Of a stretch of DNA of 21,244 bases, positions 7,274 through 15,844 are shown piece by piece. The notes below the pieces were generated by a model. The model did no database searches. It was given only the letters and a program-made list of their open reading frames with translations, and was not told the DNA's origin. Position numbers and translations under genes: made by a program. The stretch lies in the NCBI GenBank assembly GCA_002329705.1, contig DCUC01000023.1, positions 17,101 to 38,344 of the forward strand, in the 5' to 3' direction. This DNA is from Caryophanales bacterium UBA1424. GTDB taxonomy: Bacteria; Bacillota_I; Bacilli_A; RFN20; CAG-826. Position 1 is the stretch's first letter. Every line of letters starts with the position of its first letter.

Positions 7274-8593
7274 ATGCACGAAACAATTGTCGCTTTGGCG
7301 ACACCACCACTGAAATCCGCATTAGCTATCATTCGCTTGTCGGGCGATGATTGTTTTGAGGTTGTCTCCAAAGTCTTTAGCCACGATTTGCGAAATACCA
7401 CCAAGCGGAACGTCCTTGTCGGCCATATTTTGAAAAACGATGAAATCATCGATGAGGTCGTTTTAATTGCTTATGTAAATCCTAAATCATATACCGGCGA
7501 AAACGCCGTGGAAATTATCAGCCATGGCTCGATGTTGATCGTCGATGAAATCATCGAACTGCTCATCTCTTCCGGGGCACGCTTGGCATTAAACGGCGAG
7601 TTTTCCTCCCGCGCCTTTTTGAACGGGAAAATTGACCTGCTACAAGCGGAGGCCATCGATGATTTGATCAATGCCAAAACCCATGAAGCCAAGAAAATTT
7701 CTCTCTATTCATTAAAAGGTGAAACTAGTAATTTGGTCGCTCCAATTAAAAAAGAAATAGCGGACTTATTAAGTCAAATTGAGGTAAATATTGATTTTCC
7801 TGAATACGAAGACATTGAAGAAGTGAGCCGCGCGCAAGTCATTTTAGTGGCAGAGCGGATTATCGACAACGTCACCAAATTAATAGCCGAAGGCAAACAA
7901 GGACAGATTATCAAAGAAGGTATAAAAGTCGCAATTATCGGCAAGCCTAATGTCGGAAAATCCTCGCTCCTCAACGCCATGATCGGACAAGAAAAAGCGA
8001 TTGTGACCAACATTCCCGGAACGACGCGAGACATCGTCGAAGGCGAGATTAATTTAAAAGGAATCACACTTCATATTCTCGACACCGCCGGAATTCGTGA
8101 AGACAGCAATGAAATCGAAGCCATCGGCATTAAAAAAGCTAAAGCCGCCTCAGCGGACGCCGACTTGGTTATTCTCGTACGCGACGCGAGTCAAAGCGAC
8201 GACGATTCGTTTCTGGCGCTTGTCAAAAACAAAAAGCACATTATTGTTTACAATAAAAGCGACTTAGCCAAAGACAAAAAACAAAACACTTTATATATCT
8301 CGGCCTTGAACAAGGATATCGATCCACTCTTAAAGGAAATCACGGACACTCTGTCAATTAGCCAAGAAGCCTATGATCAGCCAAGCTTAAATAACACCCG
8401 CCAGCTCGGTTTACTGGGCGCGATTCGCGAAAGTCTATATCAAGCGATTGAAGACGCCAAAGATAATCAGCCGATCGATTTGGTCAGCGTCAATTTGCTC
8501 AGCGCCTATAACGCCACTTTGGAAATTCTTGGGGAAGGGAACAAAAACGACATCAGCGAAGAGATTTTTTCGCGTTTTTGTGTCGGAAAGTAA
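7274..8593 (+). CDS. mnmE: tRNA modification GTPase MnmE
   Basis: 439 residues from the ATG at 7274, preceded by AAGGAAA; a TTG 18 nt upstream in the terminator was rejected. With MnmG, MnmE forms the cmnm5 group at U34 of certain tRNAs. The N-terminal domain binds formyl-tetrahydrofolate (HETIVALATPP, FLNGKIDLLQAEA). The G domain has G1 GKPNVGKS (223-230), the TT RD loop, G3 DTAG (270-273) and G4 NKSD (327-330). The C-terminal FCVGK with its conserved cysteine (about 436) is intact, so it is full length. The usual partner gene mnmG does not follow; tatD begins 2 nt downstream. Confidence 0.97.
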   Translation: MHETIVALATPPLKSALAIIRLSGDDCFEVVSKVFSHDLRNTTKRNVLVGHILKNDEIIDEVVLIAYVNPKSYTGENAVEIISHGSMLIVDEIIELLISSGARLALNGEFSSRAFLNGKIDLLQAEAIDDLINAKTHEAKKISLYSLKGETSNLVAPIKKEIADLLSQIEVNIDFPEYEDIEEVSRAQVILVAERIIDNVTKLIAEGKQGQIIKEGIKVAIIGKPNVGKSSLLNAMIGQEKAIVTNIPGTTRDIVEGEINLKGITLHILDTAGIREDSNEIEAIGIKKAKAASADADLVILVRDASQSDDDSFLALVKNKKHIIVYNKSDLAKDKKQNTLYISALNKDIDPLLKEITDTLSISQEAYDQPSLNNTRQLGLLGAIRESLYQAIEDAKDNQPIDLVSVNLLSAYNATLEILGEGNKNDISEEIFSRFCVGK

Positions 8594-8595
8594 CC

Positions 8596-9369
8596 ATGAT
8601 TGACTCGCACTGCCACCTTAATCATAATTCTTTTTACGCAAATCCGCAAAAATACATCGAAGAGGCGATGGCAAAAGGCGTCGAAGCCTTTCTTGTCATC
8701 GGTTACGACCTCGAATCTTCAAGAAGAGCATATGCTCTAGCTCAGCGCTTCGAAAACGTCTATGCCGCGGTGGGGATTCATCCGACAGATATAAAAAAAC
8801 GCGGGCCCGCTGATCTCGGCCAAATCGAGGCGATGCTCAGCGACAAAAAAGTTATTGGATATGGTGAAATTGGTCTTGATTATTATTGGGATAAAAGCGA
8901 AGAAGATCAAAAGGAACAAAAAGAGTATTTTATCGAACAAATCAAAATAGCCAACGAACACCAAAAGCCGATTATCGTCCACACGCGTGAAGCCGCTTAT
9001 GATACTTTCAAGATTTTAAGCGATAATCCACCTCAATATGGCGGCATCATGCATTGTTACTCCGGAAGTGCCGAGATGGTTGGCGATTATGTTGATCTCG
9101 GATTATATATTTCTTTGGGCGGTCCGGTTACTTTTTTGAACGCGAAAACACCTAAAGAAGTTGCAAAAATCACCCCCTTGAATCGACTTTTAGTCGAGAC
9201 CGACTCGCCTTATTTATCCCCGCATCCTCTTCGCGGAAAGACTAATAGTCCCGCAAATCTGCCGCTAATCCTTGAAGAAATCGCGCGCCTCAGAGGTGTT
9301 GAGGCCAAGATTATTGATGAGGCGACAACGGCGAATTTCCGTCGTTTATTCAGGCTCGAAAAACAATGA
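8596..9369 (+). CDS. tatD: TatD family metal-dependent deoxyribonuclease
   Basis: 257 residues from the ATG at 8596, 2 nt after mnmE. Members are TIM-barrel metal hydrolases with 3'-5' DNase activity; the exact substrate here is not known. Metal ligands are visible in order: the DSHCHLN pair of histidines near the start, GEIGLDYYW with its glutamate (about residue 96), HTREA (about 134), HCYSGS (about 156) and ETDSPYL (about 205). GGAAAG at the end of mnmE serves as ribosome binding site. The stop overlaps the rnmV start as ATGA, matching the Bacillus order tatD-rnmV-ksgA. Confidence 0.93.
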   Translation: MIDSHCHLNHNSFYANPQKYIEEAMAKGVEAFLVIGYDLESSRRAYALAQRFENVYAAVGIHPTDIKKRGPADLGQIEAMLSDKKVIGYGEIGLDYYWDKSEEDQKEQKEYFIEQIKIANEHQKPIIVHTREAAYDTFKILSDNPPQYGGIMHCYSGSAEMVGDYVDLGLYISLGGPVTFLNAKTPKEVAKITPLNRLLVETDSPYLSPHPLRGKTNSPANLPLILEEIARLRGVEAKIIDEATTANFRRLFRLEKQ

Positions 9370-9908
9370 AGAAAAAAATTGACGCCATTATCGTCGTTGA
9401 AGGTATAACCGATATTGCTTTTCTGAATTCATTTATCGATGCCGAGTTTGTTTCGACAAACGGTTCCGATGTCCCCGATACAACGATTGCCTACCTCAAA
9501 GAACAAAGCCATATTAAACCGATTGTCGTTCTCACCGATCCCGACACCCCGGGCCAGATGATCAGGACTAAATTAGACGCGAACATACCTGACCTGCGGC
9601 ATTGTTTCATCAACAAAAAAGACGCCGTAAAAAATGGCAAAGTCGGCGTTGCTGAAGCCGAGCGAAAAACTATTCTCAAGGCGCTTGATTTTCAATTGGT
9701 GACCAGTCATTCGATGAAAAGCGATTTGCGGGAAATTGACCTCTTCAAATTGGGCTTGGTCGGCACCCCCAATTCGTCGAAGATACGCATCCGGATCTCC
9801 GACCGCTTTCACCTCGGTTATGTGAACGGCAAGCAGTTGCTTAAAAGAGCGCGGTCGCTTAACCTTAGCTATCAGCAATTAGAGGAGGCAGTTCGTGAAA
9901 TTCGCTAG
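9366..9908 (+). CDS. rnmV: Ribonuclease M5 (5S rRNA maturation)
   Basis: 180 residues. The N-terminal Toprim domain has the catalytic glutamate in IVVEGITDIAFL and the aspartates in VLTDPDTPGQ. RNase M5 trims both ends of 5S rRNA precursors and is largely confined to Bacillota and relatives, which supports the taxonomic reading of the window. The segment NKKDAVKNGKVGVAEAE fits the family. The ATG overlaps the tatD stop, and the 3' end overlaps the ksgA start by 14 nt while carrying its ribosome binding site, so expression is probably coupled. Confidence 0.94.
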   Translation: MKKKIDAIIVVEGITDIAFLNSFIDAEFVSTNGSDVPDTTIAYLKEQSHIKPIVVLTDPDTPGQMIRTKLDANIPDLRHCFINKKDAVKNGKVGVAEAERKTILKALDFQLVTSHSMKSDLREIDLFKLGLVGTPNSSKIRIRISDRFHLGYVNGKQLLKRARSLNLSYQQLEEAVREIR

Positions 9909-10710
9909 TCAGCAAGCGTTTTTTGATTTTATCAAAACTCTGCGCTTTATTGCCTCAAAGGAACTCGGTCAGAATTTTCTGGTTAACGAATATATCGCCG
10001 AAAACATTGTCGCCAAAGCAAAGATTCATAAAGATGATAGGGTCCTGGAAATAGGCGCTGGATTTGGCTCTCTTTCGTATTTTATTTCTTTGGGTGAGGG
10101 CGAAATAACGCTGCTTGATGTCGATCCGAAAATAATCAGCTTTCTCACCGAACAATTCGGTCAGAAAACAAACGTGAAAATAGTCCAGGAAAGCATTCTA
10201 AAACATGACGTTTCTCAATACCACAAAATTATCGGTAATCTCCCCTACTATATCACCAGCGACACAATTCAATATTGCCTGCTCAATGCCCGCCAGGCCA
10301 AGACCATGATTTTCATGATTCAAAAAGAAGTTTTGCCGCGGTTGATTGCTCGTTTTGGCGAAGACGGGTATGGCCCCTTAGCTCTTCTTTTGTCGTTCCT
10401 TGGAAAAACAAAACGCGTCTTTAATGTCGCCAAAAACAATTTTGTTCCCGCTCCCAAAGTGGATTCGGTCGTCGTCGAAATCGTCCTTCATGAAAACAAC
10501 GATTATGAAACAGCCGAGAAACTTGTAAAGATAACCAACAGCCTTTTCCATCACCGTCGCAAAACCGTTCGCAACAACCTGCGAATTTATCTAGATGACA
10601 TCGAAAAAGCCGACAAAGTTCTCAGTGAGCTGGGCGTCGACGGCTCAAAAAGGCCGGAAGACCTCGATTTAGGCTTCTACTTAACCCTGATAAAACAATT
10701 GAAGTTTTAA
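9895..10710 (+). CDS. rsmA: 16S rRNA (adenine1518/1519-N6) dimethyltransferase
   Basis: 271 residues from a GTG start preceded by GAGGAGG (9882-9888). RsmA (KsgA) dimethylates two adjacent adenines near the 3' end of 16S rRNA late in 30S assembly. It has the family entry KELGQNFLVNEYIAENIV, the SAM-binding motif VLEIGAGFGSL, an acidic ribose-contacting position (LLDVDP) and the catalytic NLPYYIT. The C-terminal helical domain with HHRRKTVRNNL is present. It overlaps rnmV by 14 nt. The stop codon lies inside an inverted repeat that overlaps the candidate ispE promoter. Confidence 0.96.
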   Translation: MKFASQQAFFDFIKTLRFIASKELGQNFLVNEYIAENIVAKAKIHKDDRVLEIGAGFGSLSYFISLGEGEITLLDVDPKIISFLTEQFGQKTNVKIVQESILKHDVSQYHKIIGNLPYYITSDTIQYCLLNARQAKTMIFMIQKEVLPRLIARFGEDGYGPLALLLSFLGKTKRVFNVAKNNFVPAPKVDSVVVEIVLHENNDYETAEKLVKITNSLFHHRRKTVRNNLRIYLDDIEKADKVLSELGVDGSKRPEDLDLGFYLTLIKQLKF

Positions 10711-10727
10711 TACTTCAAAGATACAAT
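10699..10727 (+). promoter_or_regulatory. Candidate ispE-glmU promoter containing an inverted repeat
   Basis: TTGAAG (10699-10704) and TACAAT (10722-10727) are 17 nt apart. A perfect inverted repeat, TTGAAGT / ACTTCAA (10699-10705 and 10712-10718, 6-nt spacer), covers the -35 and most of the spacer. It has no T-tract, so it is not a standard terminator. It overlaps the end of rsmA. Confidence 0.5.
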
Positions 10728-10751
10728 GTATATCGCCAAAAGGAAGCCCAA

Positions 10752-11606
10752 ATGTATATTAAAGCTTACGCAAAAATCAACATTGCCTTAAATGTCCTTG
10801 GCAAGGACGATAATGGCTATCACCAACTCGATATGGTCAATTTGCCGCTGGAGCTACACGACTCCATCGAAATCTCCGTCTTGCCTGATTCTTCCGATTC
10901 CTTCATCACTTGTGACGATATTGAAATTGAAGAAACAAAATATAATCTGATTACCATCGCGATTAACAAAGCTCGTGAGAAATATAAATTTAAACAACAA
11001 TTTACAATTCATGTCTATAAAGACATCCCGATTTCGGCCGGCCTAGCCGGAGGAAGCGCAAACGCGGCTGCCGTTTTGAACGCTCTTTTCCAGCTTCTAA
11101 AGATCAAGCCCTCCCGCGATGAAAAGATCGAGCTCGGCAAGTCGATCGGCGCCGACGTTCCTTACTGCCTTTTTAACATTCCGTCTCGCGTCCGCGGCAT
11201 CGGTGAAATTATCGAGCCGATCAAAATCAAAAAAAGCTATCATGTGCTTATCGTCAAGCCCCTTAAAGGTCTTTCTACCAAAAATGTCTTTGATCGGGCC
11301 GACGGTATGGAACTCGAAAACGGAAACATCGATAATGTCATTGAAGCCTTAGCTAAAGGCGACGACGATTTGCTCGCCAAATCAGTACATAATGCCTTAG
11401 AAAAACCATCTTTTTCAATGCTTCCAGAAATTGCTAAAATTAAAGATTCGCTGTTAAAAGATGGCATAAAAATCGTGTTAATGAGCGGATCAGGTAGTTC
11501 TGTTATCGCCCTCGAAGAAGATGCTAAAAAACTTACTAAATTAGAAAAAAAGTACGCAAAAATGGGTTATGATACGCGATTAACCCGCACTTTAAGGAGC
11601 AAATAG
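10752..11606 (+). CDS. ispE: 4-diphosphocytidyl-2-C-methyl-D-erythritol kinase
   Basis: 284 residues. IspE phosphorylates CDP-methylerythritol, the fourth step of the MEP isoprenoid pathway. GHMP-kinase motifs are all visible: KAYAKINIALNVLG at the N-terminus, DNGYHQLDMV, the ATP loop PISAGLAGGSANAAA (about 94-108), GADVPYCL, and near the C-terminus MSGSGSSVIAL. After GADVPYCL the usual GG pair is replaced by Asn-Ile (FNIPSRVRGIGE). AAAAGGAAG precedes the ATG. glmU starts 1 nt after the stop with its ribosome binding site in the ispE tail, so the two are co-expressed. Confidence 0.95.
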   Translation: MYIKAYAKINIALNVLGKDDNGYHQLDMVNLPLELHDSIEISVLPDSSDSFITCDDIEIEETKYNLITIAINKAREKYKFKQQFTIHVYKDIPISAGLAGGSANAAAVLNALFQLLKIKPSRDEKIELGKSIGADVPYCLFNIPSRVRGIGEIIEPIKIKKSYHVLIVKPLKGLSTKNVFDRADGMELENGNIDNVIEALAKGDDDLLAKSVHNALEKPSFSMLPEIAKIKDSLLKDGIKIVLMSGSGSSVIALEEDAKKLTKLEKKYAKMGYDTRLTRTLRSK

Positions 11607-11607
11607 T

Positions 11608-13017
11608 ATGAAAACTTACGCGATTATTCTGGCCGCCGGCAAGGGCACGAGAATGAAATCTCTTCTCGATGACAAATCCAAAGTTAGTTATCCCATCCTC
11701 GGCGTACCTTTGGTCAAGCACGTCCTTAACGCTCTTCGGCCTTTGAATATCGAAAAGAAAGTCGCGATTGTCGGTTTCGGCGGACCCGCGACCGAAGAAA
11801 TCGTCCGCGATGAAGCGGAAACCGTCTATCAGCACGAACAAAAAGGGACAGGCCACGCCATCATACAAGCTGCACCCTTGCTGGCTGGCGAACAAGGCCG
11901 CACCCTCATCGTCTGCGGCGACACGCCGCTATTAAAAACGACAACTCTTCAAAAACTGATTGAACAGCACGATCAAGAGAACAACAAATTGACAGTCCTG
12001 TCCGCCATCGTCCCTAACCCTCGCGGTTACGGACGTATTATCCGCGGAAGCGACGGCAGCGTTTCAGAAATCGTCGAGCAAGCTGATGTCAATGAAAAGC
12101 AAAACGCCATTAACGAAGTTAACGCCGGCGTTTATGTCTTTGACAATAAACTCTTATTTGAATATTTGGACAAATTAAGCCCAACCAACGCTCAAGGCGA
12201 ATACTATCTCACCGATCTGATAAAAATGTTTAAAAACGCCGGCTTAAAAATCGGCGCCTCTATCGCTGGAGATTATCGGGAGATGCTCGGCATTAATGAT
12301 CGCCGCCAACTCGAAGAAGCGGCCGCCATCATGCGCCGCGAAATCAATGAGCGGCACATGCTCGCCGGTGTGACGATTGAGGATTCATCTTCAACGTATA
12401 TCGGACCTGATGTCGTCATCCAACCCGACACCGTCATTCGCCCAGGCACTCACATCTATGGAAAGACGGCGATCGGCCGGCAAAACGTCATCGGTCCCTC
12501 CACTTTCCTTGATAATGTCGTCATCGGTGATGAAAATCACATCATTTTCTCCCACGTTGCCGATTCGAGCATCGGAAGCGCGAACGAAGTTGGTCCATAT
12601 GCCCGCATCCGCGGCCATTCCACCATCGGCAACCATACCCGCGTCGGTAATTTCGTCGAATTTAAAGCCTGCATCCTTCACGATGGAGCCAAAGCGGCGC
12701 ACCTCAGCTATCTCGGAGATGTCGATATCGGCGAAAAAACCAATATCGGCTGCGGCACAATCGTTGCGAATTACGACGGTTACAATAAAACCAAGACGGT
12801 TATCGGAAAAGATGTTTTTGTCGGCTCCGGAAGCACGTTGATCTCGCCGATTGTCGTTGAGGATAATGCTTTTATCGCCGCCGGCTCAACGATTAATCGC
12901 AGCGTTCCCAAAGATGATATGGCTATCGCCCGCGCCCGTCAGGAAAATAAACCGGGTTATGGTATTGTTGTAAGAGAAAGAGCTCTTCAGAAAAAGCTCG
13001 CCAGCCAAAAGAAGTAA
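11608..13017 (+). CDS. glmU: Bifunctional GlcNAc-1-phosphate uridylyltransferase / glucosamine-1-phosphate acetyltransferase
   Basis: 469 residues, full length for the two-domain enzyme that makes UDP-GlcNAc in the cytoplasm for peptidoglycan and other glycans. The N-terminal nucleotidyltransferase has ILAAGKGTRMKS, then GTGHAI, CGDTPLL and NEVNAGVYVF. From about residue 255 a left-handed beta-helix of hexapeptide repeats follows, with the acetyltransferase histidine in KAAHLSYLGDVDIG and NIGCGTIVANYDG. The ending (NRSVPKDDMAIARARQ.NKPGY) is normal. AAGGAGC precedes the ATG by 8-9 nt. It closes the plus-strand block and is followed by a terminator shared with ppdK. Confidence 0.97.
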   Translation: MKTYAIILAAGKGTRMKSLLDDKSKVSYPILGVPLVKHVLNALRPLNIEKKVAIVGFGGPATEEIVRDEAETVYQHEQKGTGHAIIQAAPLLAGEQGRTLIVCGDTPLLKTTTLQKLIEQHDQENNKLTVLSAIVPNPRGYGRIIRGSDGSVSEIVEQADVNEKQNAINEVNAGVYVFDNKLLFEYLDKLSPTNAQGEYYLTDLIKMFKNAGLKIGASIAGDYREMLGINDRRQLEEAAAIMRREINERHMLAGVTIEDSSSTYIGPDVVIQPDTVIRPGTHIYGKTAIGRQNVIGPSTFLDNVVIGDENHIIFSHVADSSIGSANEVGPYARIRGHSTIGNHTRVGNFVEFKACILHDGAKAAHLSYLGDVDIGEKTNIGCGTIVANYDGYNKTKTVIGKDVFVGSGSTLISPIVVEDNAFIAAGSTINRSVPKDDMAIARARQENKPGYGIVVRERALQKKLASQKK

Positions 13018-13023
13018 GATTAA

Positions 13024-13060
13024 AAAAACGCCATCACGATTAAATGTGAATGGCGTTTTT
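13024..13060. terminator. Bidirectional terminator between glmU and ppdK
   Basis: AAAAACGCCAT (13024-13034) pairs with ATGGCGTTTTT (13050-13060), with a further CAC/GTG pairing inside across one bulged base. The A-tract on one side and T-tract on the other let it work on both strands, matching the convergent genes glmU (plus) and ppdK (minus). Confidence 0.88.
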
Positions 13061-13085
13061 GTTTTGCTTATTCGCGCGTCAAGAA

Positions 13086-15722
13086 TTATTTCTTGGCGGC
13101 TTTGGCTTTGATAGCGGCTTGCGCGGCAGCCAGGCGGGCGACAGGAACGCGGAAGGGCGAGCAGCTGACGTAATCAAGACCGGCGTTGTGGAAGAATTCG
13201 ACTGAGACGGGGTCTCCGCCGTGTTCACCGCAGACACCGATGTGGAGGTCGGGATTGGCTTTGCGGCCGTTTTCTACCGACATCTTGATCAATTGGCCAA
13301 CGCCGCGTTGGTCGACGGTGCGGAAGGGGTCTTGTTCGAAAATTTTCTTCGCATAGTAATCATTTAAGAACTTGCCGGCATCATCTCTTGAGAAACCGTA
13401 AGTCATCTGGGTGAGGTCGTTGGTGCCAAAGCTGAAGAAAGCTGAGCCTTTGGCGATTTCGCCGGCGAGCAAGGCAGCGCGCGGGATTTCGATCATCGTG
13501 CCGACGTAATAGACGAGCTTCTGACCGGAAGCGGCGATGATCTCATCGGCCGTTTCGGTGATGATCTTTTTGACGAATTCAAATTCCTTGGCGTCGAGCG
13601 TCAACGGAATCATGATTTCGGGAGTGATCTTCTTACCGGTATCTTTTTGGGCTTGTAAAGCAGCTTCGATAATCGCTCTGGTCTGCATTCTGCCGATTTC
13701 CGGATAGGAGACGTCAAGGCGGCAGCCACGGTGTCCCATCATCGGGTTGAACTCGTGGAGATCATCGATGCGGGCTTTGATTTCGTCGACAGTCTTATCA
13801 AGTTCTTTGGCCAATTCTTCAATCTTGTCTTCTTCCTGTGGAAGGAACTCGTGAAGCGGAGGATCAAGAAGGCGGACGTTAACGTTTAGTTCGCCCATAA
13901 TCGTGAATAATTTATAGAAGTCGTCGCGTTGATAGGGGAGAAGTTCGGCCAGAGCCTCTTCACGACCTTCGACGGTTTCTTCGAGAATCATCTTTCTCAT
14001 GAAGAAGATGCGGTCTTTATCAAAGAACATATGTTCGGTGCGGGCTAAGCCGATGCCTTCGGCCCCGAAATTGTGAGCGGTCTGGGCATCGCGCGGTGTT
14101 TCTGCATTGGCGCGAACGTGGAGCGTGCGGCGTTCGTCGGCCCATTTCATAATCCGGCCAAAATAGCCAGTCAGCTGGGCTTCGACAGTCTTGATTGCGC
14201 CTTCGTAGACATTACCGGTCGAGCCATCGAGGGAGAAAACATCGTTGACGCCGTAAATCTTTTTGCCGATTTTAGCCGTTTTCTTCTCTTCATCGACGAT
14301 GATGCCGGAAGCGCCGGCGACGCAGGTTTTACCCATGCCGCGAGCGACGACGGCCGCGTGCGAGGTCATGCCGCCGCGCATCGTGAGAATGCCTTCGGCT
14401 GCGACCATGCCTTCGATATCTTCAGGAGACGTTTCAATGCGCACGAGAATGACTTTTTCGCCAGCTTCGTGACGGGCTTTTGCTTCTTGGGCGGTAAAGG
14501 CTAATTTACCCGTACCGGCACCTGGAGAGGCGGGTAAGCCAACGGCGATCGGTTCGGTTTTGGCGAGTTCTTTTTTATCGAAACTCGGGTGGAGAAGAGT
14601 ATCGAGAATGTTGGGATCAACTCTTAAGACGGCTTCGTCTTCGGAGATGATGCCTTCATCGACTAAATCGCAAGCGATTTTGAGCGCGGCCTGGGCCGTT
14701 CTCTTCCCGCTGCGGGTTTGGAGGAAATATAGTTTGCCGTCTTCGACGGTGAACTCCATATCCTGCATATCGTGATAATGGTTTTCCATTCTGCCAATCG
14801 TCGAAACGAATTCCTTGTAGACTTCAGGCATTCTGGTATTGAGCTCTTCGATGTGAAGCGGAGTGCGGAGACCCGCGACGACGTCTTCACCCTGAGCATT
14901 GGGCAAATATTCGGCAAAAACTTTCTTTTCGCCTGTGGATGGCGAACGCGAGAAGGCGACGCCGGTGCCGCTGTTTTCGTTTTTATTGCCGAAGACCATC
15001 GACTGGACGTTGACGGCTGTGCCCCAATCGTAAGGAATATTATTCATCTTGCGATAGACATTGGCGCGCGGATTGTCCCAGGAACGGAAGACGGCGGTGA
15101 TGGCTTCGATCGCCTGCTGATAAGGATCGCTCGGGAAATCTTCGCCAAAAACCTTCTTATAATAGGCTTTATATTTCTTGACGAGTTCTTTGAGCTCATC
15201 AGCGGTGATCTCGGTGTCAAGACGATAGCCTCTGTGCTCTTTTAACTCCTCGAGCATCTTATCCATCTCGGTCCGGGGGTGGCCCTTCGCGATATTGGTA
15301 AACATTACGATGAAGCGGCGGTAGCAGTCATAAGCAAATCTTTCATTGCTGGTTTCATTGGCCATCGCCTGGACGGTGTTATCATTTAAACCAAGGTTTA
15401 AGATGGTATCCATCATGCCGGGCATGCTGGCGCGAGCGCCGGAACGGACGGAGACGAGCAACGGATTATGGGAACCGCCGAAATTCTTGCCGGTTTCTTT
15501 TTCGATGCCGTGAATCGCATCGTAGATTTCCTTAACTAAGTAGTCAGGAAGGATTTTGCCGCTGTTGTAGTAAAGCGTGCAAGCTTCGGTCGAAACAGTA
15601 AAACCTTGGGGGATGGAAATGCCGATATGAGTCATCTCTGCGAGACCGGCACCTTTACCTCCAAGGAGTTCTTTTCCAAGACCATGGGCTTCTTTAAAAT
15701 TGTAGACGTATTTTTTTGCCAT
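13086..15722 (-). CDS. ppdK: Pyruvate, phosphate dikinase
   Basis: 878 residues, close to the 874 of the well-studied clostridial enzyme. It interconverts pyruvate + ATP + phosphate and phosphoenolpyruvate + AMP + pyrophosphate, giving PPi-linked glycolysis or PEP formation. Domains in order: ATP-grasp with GGKGAGLAEM (21-30) and SVRSGARASMPGMMDT (91-106); the phosphohistidine domain GGMTSHAAVVARG with His455; the PEP/pyruvate barrel ending in GVCGEHGGDP with Cys831. Both residues fall at the same numbers as in the clostridial protein. GGAGA lies 6 nt before the ATG. It is transcribed against the presumed replication direction. No PPDK regulatory protein gene is adjacent. Confidence 0.97.
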   Translation of the reverse strand: MAKKYVYNFKEAHGLGKELLGGKGAGLAEMTHIGISIPQGFTVSTEACTLYYNSGKILPDYLVKEIYDAIHGIEKETGKNFGGSHNPLLVSVRSGARASMPGMMDTILNLGLNDNTVQAMANETSNERFAYDCYRRFIVMFTNIAKGHPRTEMDKMLEELKEHRGYRLDTEITADELKELVKKYKAYYKKVFGEDFPSDPYQQAIEAITAVFRSWDNPRANVYRKMNNIPYDWGTAVNVQSMVFGNKNENSGTGVAFSRSPSTGEKKVFAEYLPNAQGEDVVAGLRTPLHIEELNTRMPEVYKEFVSTIGRMENHYHDMQDMEFTVEDGKLYFLQTRSGKRTAQAALKIACDLVDEGIISEDEAVLRVDPNILDTLLHPSFDKKELAKTEPIAVGLPASPGAGTGKLAFTAQEAKARHEAGEKVILVRIETSPEDIEGMVAAEGILTMRGGMTSHAAVVARGMGKTCVAGASGIIVDEEKKTAKIGKKIYGVNDVFSLDGSTGNVYEGAIKTVEAQLTGYFGRIMKWADERRTLHVRANAETPRDAQTAHNFGAEGIGLARTEHMFFDKDRIFFMRKMILEETVEGREEALAELLPYQRDDFYKLFTIMGELNVNVRLLDPPLHEFLPQEEDKIEELAKELDKTVDEIKARIDDLHEFNPMMGHRGCRLDVSYPEIGRMQTRAIIEAALQAQKDTGKKITPEIMIPLTLDAKEFEFVKKIITETADEIIAASGQKLVYYVGTMIEIPRAALLAGEIAKGSAFFSFGTNDLTQMTYGFSRDDAGKFLNDYYAKKIFEQDPFRTVDQRGVGQLIKMSVENGRKANPDLHIGVCGEHGGDPVSVEFFHNAGLDYVSCSPFRVPVARLAAAQAAIKAKAAKK

Positions 15723-15773
15723 TTTATTCTCCTTTTTTATAATTTATGAGCTGTCTTCGCTCACCGATACAAG

Positions 15774-15788
15774 AATATCATAGATATT
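15774..15788 (-). promoter_or_regulatory. Palindrome over a candidate ppdK -10 element
   Basis: AATATC-ATA-GATATT is a perfect inverted repeat with a 3-nt centre. On the minus strand it contains TATGAT (15782-15777), a good -10 for ppdK, with TTTAGT 17 nt upstream as a poor -35. Transcription would start near 15770, about 48 nt before the start codon. A regulator binding here would block the promoter. Weak evidence beyond the symmetry. Confidence 0.35.
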
Positions 15789-15802
15789 GGACAAAAATAA
15801 CT

Positions 15803-15827
15803 AAAATCGCTTATGTAAGCGTTTTTA
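15803..15827 (-). terminator. Possible terminator after the glycosyltransferase; overlaps a cre-like site
   Basis: CGCTTA (15808-15813) pairs with TAAGCG (15816-15821), flanked by A and T tracts, 20-40 nt after the glycosyltransferase stop. On the minus strand only four T residues follow the stem and the inner loop is small, so it would be a weak terminator. ATGTAAGCGTTTTTA (15813-15827) inside it also matches the catabolite-response consensus WTGNAANCGNWWNCA at all but one defined position. Confidence 0.45.
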
Positions 15828-15844
15828 TCTTAGATAAAACGGCC

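Noticed and set aside
14073..14504. Open frames on the plus strand inside ppdK, and similar ones opposite recF, dnaN, glmU and the ABC genes
   Set aside because: They lie antisense to secure genes, have no recognisable motifs, and lack ribosome binding sites; they reflect codon bias of the real genes.
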